From contig CM035423.1 of the NCBI GenBank assembly GCA_020310875.1, positions 122,981,164 to 123,045,163 on the forward strand: DNA of 64,000 bases, read 5' to 3'. This document shows positions 54,949 to 64,000 of this stretch, piece after piece. This DNA is from Ceratopteris richardii (lineage: Eukaryota > Streptophyta > Polypodiopsida > Polypodiales > Pteridaceae). The notes under the pieces are model-generated. The model ran no database searches, was not told the origin of the DNA, and was given only the letters and a program-made list of their open reading frames with translations. The translations under genes and the position numbers were made by a program. Position 1 is the stretch's first letter. Every line of letters begins with the position of its first letter.

Positions 54949-56024
54949 TGTGAGGAAATTATGACTTTCCTCCTCTCTAACTTTTTCCCTTCCATAAAGC
55001 TCACGAGCATACAATATCATGATGACATGGTATTCAAATGTCCTAAGAAGAAGAAACAAGTTGAGTTCAAGACTTCCACAATCACCATCCCATATCAAAA
55101 GGATCATCATCAAAGTCAATATATTGTCCATCATGAGAATCATGCCCTTGATTTTGTACCTAGATATACTACAAACCCTTTCTAGTTTCATCATGGATAT
55201 CCATCACCATAGTGTTCTAGAACCACATATCAAGAACTTTATGAAGACCAAGAGTTATGAAGATTCAATCCTTAAAAGATCTCACCATCACATAACTGCT
55301 CCTCGTGGAACTCGTCACTTGCAGAGATTATGTCATGGACATAAATGAAATCATCCTAAACCTTAGATTCCATGTGACTTTCTATATCTCATGATTCGTC
55401 CCAAATTCGAAGAAACTAATGCTTCCATCACATTCAAAACGTGCCGAAACTCTAAGATCGATTGTCTACTTGCATGATTCTCATATATAGATGTCTTATT
55501 TCGGATTGCTAGCATCATCAATGATATCATCAATTCATAACTGCCCTTGGACACCTATATAAGAAGGGCTTAGCCACATACATCCTCAGTCTTGTCAATG
55601 TCAATCTTGGGAGCTCAGGGAGCCGTGATCACCAAGTAAACATTCTCAAGTTCTAGTTCGAGTTCTTGTCTTGTTCTTTGTTCTAGTACTGAATAGTCTA
55701 GTTCGTGGACATCTGGTCTTATCCTCTTGTAATTTCGTAGTATGAGTTCTTATTAAGTTATTTCTTGACTCTATTTCATCTCCCTCAAGGGAGTTCTTGT
55801 AACTCAAATATCGTGTTTCATACATACAGTCCTTGAGATCTCTTGTATTCCATCTAGTCCAATTATCTATACCTATCAACCCCGAGTTATAGGACTTCTT
55901 GTATCAATTACATATTCTTATATTATTTACCCTCCATGGGTAATCCTGTAATCAAAAGTATAATTCTAAAATCTTATCTAGTCTAGTCAGAGGGCACAAT
56001 CTAGTTCTCCCCTGATAGCTATCA
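54949..56024 (+). repeat. LTR-like block of about 1.08 kb
   Basis: Starts TGTGAGGAAATT after a polypurine tract and plausibly ends TAGCTATCA at 56024. It contains a TATA box (CCTATATAAGAAGG, about 55552-55565) and a CT-rich region after it. There is no partner LTR in the window, so the ends are tentative. About 120 bp (55362-55485) are homologous to segments of the palindromic DNA element (e.g. 30124-30245). Confidence 0.5.
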
Positions 56025-56034
56025 CCAATGGCAA

Positions 56035-59000
56035 AGGCTACAATCCTCTATCCCCAAGCATGTATGTGTATACATCTTCAGGGTCAAAACGTTGCAATAA
56101 TGCGTCAATATATTTTGTTTGACACAGAGCTATTCCACCATCGACTTGCATAAATTGAATGCCCATATAATTACGCAAATGCCCCAAATTTGACATCTCA
56201 AAAGAGGCATGCAAATCAGTCTTAAAATCAATAGTATGCTTCTCATTAGGACTAGTGATCAACATGTTATCAATATAGACAATAATGATCAGAAGCACAT
56301 CATTTGCTTAATTAATATAAGGTGCTCGTGGTTCGAGTGTTCTCAAAACTATATGCAATCAAGTAGGAATGTATCTTTTCATACCAAGCACGTGATGATT
56401 GCTTAAAACCATATAATGCCTTTTTCAACCTGCACACTTTGTGCCCTTTCTGCACAAAACCACGGGGCTAAAGCACATATACTTCTTCATTGAAGTCATC
56501 ATCTATAAATGCAATTTTAGTGTCTAACTAATGTACATTCCAAGATGATGAGATACAAGTATCCAAATGCTTCGAATGATGTTCATTTGGCATATGGGAG
56601 CAAAGGTCTCATCAAAATCAATGCCTCCCTTGAGCATAACCTTTTGCAACATAACTAGCCTTATATTATCAACTATTCGATCAAACTTATGTTTCAGCTT
56701 GTATATCCATTTAGTATACTATCAACTATTCGATCAAACTTACGCTTCAACTTGTATATCCATTTAGTACCAATGGCCTTTTTGTCTGGTGGAAAATCAC
56801 ATAAAGACCAAGTACCATTCTTCATTATAGCATCATATTCTAATTGCAAAAAAGTTGTCCAAATTTCTAAATTTTGTGCTTCATCAAAAGAAACAAGCTC
56901 ATTTTCATCACAAAGACTAAAGCCAGCCATTGCATAGCAATTTGATGCAAAAGAAGCACTATGAGAGCTTGAACGAATATGATATGACAGAGATCCATCT
57001 AATTTGCTATCTCACAAAGCCTGCACCAACCATTTAGGCATAGTTTTTGCCTCCTGGATGAAATAGACAATAGCCTTTGCTTTCAAAACTATACCCAACA
57101 AAAATACATTTTACTACTTTATCGTCCAATTTTCTATGTTATTATTCAAGCACTAATGCATATGCTAGACAACCAAAGACACGTAGATGAGCAACAAATG
57201 GTTTGCGACCATATCAAGCATCATATGGAGTAATAGACTGCAATGCTTTGGTCGGACACTTATTAAGTACATATGTTGCACACATAATAGCCTCAAGCCA
57301 AAAGATATATGGTAAAGCCTGACTTTTGACCATATACCTAACCATCTCCATGAAAGACCTATACTTTCTTTCAGCAACTCTACTTTGTTGAGGTATATAC
57401 GGCATTGTACACGAATGTTTTATCCCACATTCAACCAAAAATGCACTAAAATCAAAAGACATGTATTCCCTCCCTTGATCAAAACGAAGGGTGTCCATTT
57501 TATATGCTGACATATTTTCGAACAAAACCAAAAACTATTTTGAAGCGCATAAACACTTCGGACTTTTCTTTCAATGGATACATCCATGGATGCCTGAAAA
57601 AATCATCAATAAAAGTCACAAAGTAAAGGTAGTTCCCAAAAGATGTATGCATAGGACTATAGATATCATTGTGAATAAGCTGCAATTTCTAAGTAGCTCG
57701 AATTGAAACATCTTTTGGGAAGGAGGAACACTGCATTTTGCCCAAAATACAACCCTCACAAACATGTTTATAAGGTGCCTCAAGTTTGGGCAGAGAAGAC
57801 ATCATTTCATATTTTTGCAAATATAGTAACTAACAAAATTTAAATGACCAAAGCAATGATACCAACGTTTCGCATTTGAGATAGCCTGAAAATCTTAATT
57901 GTACATGTTGAATCATTAACGAATTTTGCAAACTATGAGTTTATACAGCCCATGATATAAAATGCCAGATGCAATAATAATACCACAATTTGATAAATCA
58001 TGAACTATACATCTGTCATCGACAAATTTGACAACCAAGCCGACATTAGCTAATGCTATAACTAGCAACAATTTTTTCTTGATCCCTGCACAAACAAAGC
58101 ATTTGATAATGTGAAAGAACTACCATCAGTAGTAGTCAGAATGATCTTATCAACTTCCATGACAAGATAAAAGGAGTTTTTCACACATGTGACAGTATTC
58201 CATATAGGGGTCGGCTCAAGTGAGCTGAAGAGATTGCACCGCAAGGTAATATGTTTGGTTACCTCATTGTCAAAGTACCAACCATTTGAGTCTACTACAA
58301 ATATACACTATTCATAAGAAAATGGATCATAACTTCAAAAAGTAGTAACGTTCTGTTTTAAACGTAGAGGCCTCTGCAACAACCATTCCAACCTTCTTTT
58401 TCGTTGCATATTTTGCAACTAATTTTGGACAACTCTTTATGACCTAATCATTTTGTTTGCAATATTTGCAGAACTCTTTTTGCTTTTTTTATTTCTTTTC
58501 CTCTTTGTCTTCTTTTTTACAGTGAAAAATTAGCACATTTCTGCTTACTAGTAGATGAGCTCCATTTACCTTTGCCCTTTCGACTAGCTAAGAAAATTTG
58601 ATTTGCAACACACATAATGGACATGTTCTACCTGGACTGATCTTCCTGCAACAAAACAAAGACTAACATGTTAAGGCATTTGGATTGCCTTTCATCAACA
58701 ACCGAAGAGTAGAAGCAAAGCTCTAATATGAATCCGGAAGAACATTAAGAATAGGTATTCACAAGTGAACTATCTAACAAGTCATGTGTAGAAATCAATT
58801 GCTCTTTCAAATCCTTGATCTTTTTCAAGGAACCCTCCATAGAATCTCCTTCACTCATATGCTCACTCTCCAACTATTTTCGAAGGTAAGAAAAACGAGC
58901 CTCATTTCTTGCCTGATATAAAGTGGTAAGTGTATCCCAAGCATCTTTGTTGTTTTGTGAGAGCGAATATGAGGGATAATGGCACGTTTGTTAGAAAAAG

Positions 59001-59260
59001 TTATCAATGCATGCATATGAGCATCTCTGCCATCCCATCGAAGCTTCTATGTAGTAGGTGCAACAAAAACCGAAGCACAAATAAGAATTTGAAGATCATC
59101 ATCTTCAATGCTATCTGTATCACCTTCAATAATTTTATTTGCAAGTATAGTAAGTCACCTTTCAAATATGTCCATAATGGGTAATTGGTACCATCCAACT
59201 TTCCCTCAACAACCAACATACAGAATACATCATTGCTTTTGGCCATGGCCATTGACTAAA
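56035..59260 (-). mobile_element. Copia-A copy 6, decayed
   Basis: Minus strand, from the gag start near 59250 (MAMAKSNDVFCMLVVEGKLD) through protease, integrase (YIPQQSRVAERKYRSFMEMV) and part of reverse transcriptase (KWIYKLKRKF, YIDNMLITSPNEKH, near 56260). It is broken with many breaks. The LTRs and RNase H are not present. It ends next to the LTR-like block. Confidence 0.85.
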
Positions 59261-59435
59261 ATACCCTAATTCAAAAAAATGATTGTGTTTCACTTGATAA
59301 AGAACGTATTTATTTTGTAAAACACCTCACCTCCTTTGTTGCTCTTGATTTCATACAAATATCAATATTGTGTTATACAACACATACGTAAAGCAAGTGC
59401 CCATTGATAAATGAATCCAAAGAATACAAATTTCT

Positions 59436-59665
59436 GTTGATATATTTAGGTAGTGATGTGTGTGAACACTCTAGGACCGCCGGGGCACTTTTTTCCCTCT
59501 TTAGGAGGTTTTTTTCCCCCGGCTTGTATATATGCCTTTTGCCCTAATGGGCTACTTATCTTTGTACATTCTCTAGTAATACATTCAGTATTGTGTGTTT
59601 GTGCTCCAAGCTTCTTCTTCTTCCTTGTGTTGTTCGCGTGCTTCCGCAGACGTCTATCTCCAACA
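59436..59665 (+). repeat. Copia-A copy 7, 5' LTR (230 bp)
   Basis: TGTTGATATATTTAGGTAGT to CAACA. It contains CTTGTATATATGCC (TATA region), GCCCTAATGGGC (short palindrome) and a CTTCTTCTTCTTCC run. It is the reference copy for the family. Confidence 0.93.
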
Positions 59666-59667
59666 AT

Positions 59668-59679
59668 TGGTATCAGAGC
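59668..59679 (+). other. Primer-binding site for initiator tRNA-Met
   Basis: TGGTATCAGAGC, three bases after the LTR, complementary to the 3' end of plant initiator tRNA-Met, the usual copia primer. Confidence 0.92.
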
Positions 59680-60019
59680 AGGTCGTCGCTTCTTCTAGGG
59701 CGCCGTCGACACTCCTCCGTTTGCAGTCTCAGATTCGCACGAAATTTGGTGAGCATACTCAAGGTGTTTCCGAGATCAAAACGGCTTCGCTTTGTGGTGC
59801 CGAAATCGCGATCTGAGCTCGTTTCGGCCTCCGAACGCATTATCGCAGCGCTTGTGCAGGCTATTTCGTCCTTTTGTGCCAAAGGTATATACCAGTTTCT
59901 GTTCGCCAGTTTAAGCGTCTCGAAGTCTGCTACAGGTCTAGCAGAACTCGTCTGGGCAGTTTCGTTCAACTTTTTGAGATACAGTCAATTTTCTGCATCA
60001 AGGTATTTTAGTCACCGGC

Positions 60020-63000
60020 CATGGCTGAAAGTAGTGATGTATTCCGTATGTTGGTTGTTGAGGATAAGTTGGATGGTACCAACTACCCATTATGGGCTTA
60101 TATGATGCGACATGTACTGGTTGCAAAAGGACTGTGGAACATTGTGTAGGGTGTTGAAAGACGTCCTGTTACACCTGCGATTACAGGTACTACAAATACA
60201 GGTGCTGGAGGTACTGGAGCTGATGAAGATGGTGTCGAAGATGATATTCCGCAGATTCCTGTTCGTGCTGCTGTTTCTGTTGCACCTACTGCAGAGCAGA
60301 TTCGTTGGGATGGCAGAGATGCCCAGGCACATGCATTGATAGCCTTGTCTGTCAAACATGCCATTATTCCTCACATTCGCTCTTGCAGAACAGCAAAGGA
60401 TGCTTGGGATACACTTACCACTTTGTACCAGGCTAGGAATGAGGCTCGTGTTGCTTACCTCCGAAAACAGTTGGAGAGTGAGCACATGAATGAAGGTGAT
60501 TCTATGGACAGTTTTCTTACAAAGATCAAAGACCTGAAGGAACAATTGATTTCTGCTGATGAGGTTATACCAGATAGCTCACTTGTGCTGACCGTTCTGA
60601 ATGGTCTTCCTGATTCATATCAGAGTTTTGCCTCTACTCTTCGGTTGATGATGAAAGGCAATCCGAATGCCTTGTCATTTGAGGAATTAGTCTCTGTTTT
60701 GTTGCAGGAAGATCAGTCCAGGCAGAACAGGTCCATTATGCGTGTTGCAGATCAAGCTTTCCTGGCTAGTCAAAAGGGCAAAGGAAAATGGAGCTCTTCT
60801 ATTAGTAAGCAAAAATTTGCAAATGTTGCACAATCGAAGAACCAGGATAAAGATGAAAAGAAATCAGAAAAGCAGAAATTGTTCTGCAAGTACTGTAAAG
60901 GAAATGATCATATTATAAAGAACTGTCCAAAACTGGCTGCTAAAGAGGCAAAGAAGAAAGAGGTTGGAATGGTTGTTGCAGAGGCCTCTACACCAAAAAC
61001 AGAGTCTGCAAATCTTCTGCAGGAAGAAGAATGGGCGTTTACTATTGTCTGCAGTTTTGACCCATCTTCTCATGATCAGTGCATGTCTGCAGTAGACTCA
61101 GACGTTTGGTACTTCGACAATGGGGCGACCAAACATATTACCTCGCAGCGCAGTTTCTTCTCTTCACTCGACCCTGCCCCTACAGGGAATACTGTCACAT
61201 GCACCAATAACTCCTCTTATCCTGTTATGGGAGTTGGTAAGATCATTCTGACTACTGCTGATGGTAGTTCTTTCACTTTGTCAGATGCTTTATTTGTGCC
61301 AGGGATCAAAAAGAACCTGTTATCAGTTTCTGCATTAGCCAAGATTGGCTTGGTTGTGAAATTCGTTGATGACAGGTGTACAGTCCATGATCTCTCAAAT
61401 GGTGATGTGATTATTGCTTCTGGCATCTTATGTCGTGGGCTGTATAAGCTCATAGACTATGAAAGATCTGTGAATGATTTGGCATGTGCAATTCATGATT
61501 CTCAGGCTATGTCAGATGCAAAGCTTTGGCATGCACGCTTTGGTCATCTGAATTTTGCTAGTTTGTTACGCCTGCAGAAATTTGAAATGGTGTCCTCTTT
61601 GCCCAAACTTGAGGCACCTGGAAAACATGTTTGTGAAGGCTGTATTTTGGGCAAAATGCAGCGTTCTTCCTTTCCAAAAGATGGTTCAGTTCGGGCTACG
61701 CAGAAATTGCAACTTGTACATAGTGATGTCTGTGGTCCTATGCAGACACCCTCTTTTGGAAATTACCTTTACTTCGTGACTTTCATTGATGATTTTTCCA
61801 GGCATGCATGGGTATATCCACTCAAAGCAAAGTCCGAAGTGTTCATGTGCTTCAAACAATTTTTGGTTTTGGTTGAAAATCTGTCAGCATGTAAAATGGG
61901 CACCCTCCGTTCTGATCCAAGGGGGGAATATATGTCTTCAGATTTTAATGCATTTCTGGCTGAACGTGGGATAAAACACCAGTGTACAGTACCGTATACA
62001 CCTCAACAGAATGGAGTTGCTGAACGAAAGAACAGGTCACTCATGGAGATGGCGAGGTGCATGGTCAAAAGTCAGGCTTTACCACATAGTTTCTGGCTTG
62101 AGGTTGTCATGTGTGCAACATATGTACTGAACAGGTGTCCCACTAAAGCGTTGCAGTCTATCACTCCATATGAGGCTTGGCATGACCGTAAGCCATCTGT
62201 TGCTCATCTGCGTGTTTTTGGTTGTTTGGCATATGCATTAGTGCCTGAACAACATCGCAGAAAATTGGATGATAAGGCAGTAAAATGTATTTTTGTTGGG
62301 TAGAGTTCTGAAAGTAAAGGCTATCGTCTGTATCATCCACAGACTAAACGCATTCTGGTTAGCCGTGATGTTGTCTTTGTGGAAGATGCTATTCAACCAT
62401 TGCTTTCATGTACTAAGGAGACATCTGTTAGCTCCAAAGACATGTATGATACTTTGATGCCTCTTTTTACAGGTGGACAGGCTAGTGCTGGTCCTAATGA
62501 GGCAATTTCTCAGCCTTTGCAGGTTTCATATGATGATGCAAATCATTCCATTTTTGATGCAGATTTACATGATGCACTTGCTGATGAGAGAGCTGATATT
62601 GAGCAGGCAAAAACTATGCCAAAATGGCTGGTGCAGACTTTGCGTGACAGCAAATTAGATGCACCTTTGTCATATCGTACTCGTTCACGCTCTCATAGTG
62701 CCTCCTTTGCATCAGATTGCTATGCTATGGCTGCATCTAGTCTCTGTGATGAGAATGAGCCTGTTTCTTTTGATGAAGCACAGAATTCAGAAAATTGGAT
62801 GGCTGCTATGCAATCTGAATATGATGCTATAATGAAGAATGGTACATGGTCCTTATGTGACTTGCCTCCTGGCAAGAAGGCCATTGGCACTAAGTGGATA
62901 TACAAGCTGAAGGGTAAACCTGATGGTACCGTTGATAGTTATAAGGCTAGGCTTGTTGCAAAGGGTTATGCGCAGGAAAGAGGCATTGATTTTGATGAGA

Positions 63001-64000
63001 CCTTTGCACCTACATGCCGTATGACTACTGTTCGGAGCATTTGTGCACTTGCAGCCCATCATGGTTGGAATGTACATCAGTTGGACATTAAAACAGCATT
63101 TTTGAATGGTGACTTGCATGAAGAAGTGTATGTTTTTCAACCACGTGGCTATGTGCAAAAAGGGCATGAAAACCAGGTTTGCAGGTTAAAGAAGGCATTA
63201 TATGGTTTAAAGCAAGCACCACGTGCTTGGTATGAGAAGATACATGCCTATCTGATTGCACATGGTTTTGAGAACAGTCCAATTGAAAGCACCTTATATG
63301 TTAAACGTGCTAATGATGTGCTTCTGATCATTGTTGTCTATGTTGATGACATGTTGCTCACTGGTCCTATTGAGACACATATTGCTGATTTTAAGGCTGA
63401 TTTGCATGCCTCATTTGAGATGTCTGATTTGGGGCATTTGCATCACTATTTGGGCATTCAGTTTATGCACGTTGATGGTGGAATGGCTTTGTGTCAAACG
63501 AAATATATTGACACATTATTGCAGCGTTTTGGCCTTGAAGACTGTAAGCCTATTGCCACTCCTATGGAGACAGGTTAACGATTGAGTCTTCATGATGCTG
63601 GAGATGCATTTGATGTTGTTCTCTATCAGCAAGTTGTTGGATGCTTGATTTACTTATGCATTACTCGGCCAGATATTCAGTTTGTTGTCTCACAGATGAG
63701 CAGGTTTATGCATTGCCCAGGAGTCACGCATTGGAAAGCGGTTAAGCGCATCTTTCGCTACTTGAGTGGTACTCGGCTACTTGGGTTGTTTTATCCCAAG
63801 GGGGGATCACTACCGCCAGATTTGCATGCTTTTTCTGACTCAGATTGGGCTAGTTGCTATGACACTCGTGTGTCCACCAATGGTTTTTGCTTCATGCTTG
63901 GTAGCTCATGTATATCTTGGTTGAGCAAGAAGCAGCCTACTGTGGCCACTTCCAGTTGTGAGGCTAAGTATAGGGAAGCTTTCACAGCGACTGTTGAGTG
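60020..64000 (+). CDS. Copia-A gag-pol region
   Basis: Begins MAESSDVFRMLVVEDKLDGT at 60020. Gag spans about 60020-60960, with the copia capsid landmarks DAWDTLTTLYQARNEARVAY and FEELVSVLLQEDQSR followed by a Lys-rich stretch and one CCHC knuckle. The protease active site is D-N-G, not the common D-S/T-G, a trait shared with copy 4 (FNNG). Integrase, reverse transcriptase and RNase H follow in order to the window edge. A few breaks interrupt it, so it is described as a region and not as one product. Confidence 0.88.

Larger units (their letters stand above)
59436..64000 (+). mobile_element. Copia-A copy 7, best preserved, runs off the window
   Basis: 5' LTR (59436-59665), tRNA-Met primer site (59668-59679), leader, gag from 60020, zinc knuckle CKYCKGNDHIIKNC (about 60886), protease with WYFDNGATKHIT, integrase HHCC finger (HARFGHLNF to CEGCILGKM, about 61530-61660) and DDE core (FIDDFSRHAWVY, YTPQQNGVAERKNRS), reverse transcriptase (AIGTKWIYKLKG, YVDDMLLTGP near 63340) and RNase H, cut by the window end in the part reading SDWASCYDTRVSTNGFCF. 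The coding part looks nearly whole, with about three or four breaks. The order PR-IN-RT-RH is diagnostic of Ty1/copia. Confidence 0.95.

Overview
This window is land-plant nuclear DNA built almost entirely from transposable elements. I see no intact ordinary host gene, no rRNA or tRNA gene and no CRISPR array. The evidence for a plant is dense Ty1/copia and Ty3/gypsy LTR elements with plant-type gag-pol, initiator-Met tRNA primer sites (TGGTATCAGAGC), GT-AG introns of about 75-90 bp, and plant-type promoter motifs (G-box, ACGTCA, TATA). The nesting and the many decayed copies suggest a large genome such as a fern, lycophyte or gymnosperm; that placement is a guess.

Layout. Positions 1-2078 hold the 5' half of a minus-strand Copia-A element, followed by a gypsy reverse-transcriptase scrap (2079-2870), a gypsy gag scrap fused to a second copia family, Copia-B (3573-7343), and an old Copia-A copy (7586-25255). 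That copy is split by a very young, complete gypsy insertion (7745-21737). The gypsy has 817-bp LTRs that I read as differing at one position, a TTGTC target duplication, gag-pol, a block of about 3.3 kb of extremely C-rich tandem repeats, and an extra 700-residue open frame after pol. Copia-C (about 25376-36456) is split by an 8.1-kb DNA element (27061-35169). Copia-D (36457-41845, target duplication ATACT) sits at the 3' side of Copia-C. The rest is a gypsy relic (42540-45525), a Copia-A scrap, a second partial copy of the DNA element (46560-47219), two opposed Copia-A relics, a minus-strand gypsy relic (51596-54015), an LTR-like block (54949-56024), another Copia-A relic (56035-59260), and a well-preserved Copia-A copy running off the right edge (59436-64000).

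The most unusual object is the DNA element at 27061-35169. Its interior is a large imperfect palindrome. It carries 13 short hairpins of about 70-75 nt, whose arms share the core ACACGACCGATGCAAGCGAT and its complement. At the centre is a promoter-like block with three 62-bp units (G-box plus ACGTCA-type motifs) and outward-facing TATA boxes on both strands. Two different split genes lie at symmetric positions and read outward. The left one encodes a protein beginning MARTKKTARNS, which matches 9 of the first 11 residues of histone H3. The element also carries a two-exon fragment that looks like a captured host gene, and a further spliced but interrupted gene near its right end. I have not seen this arrangement described; the functional reading is inference.
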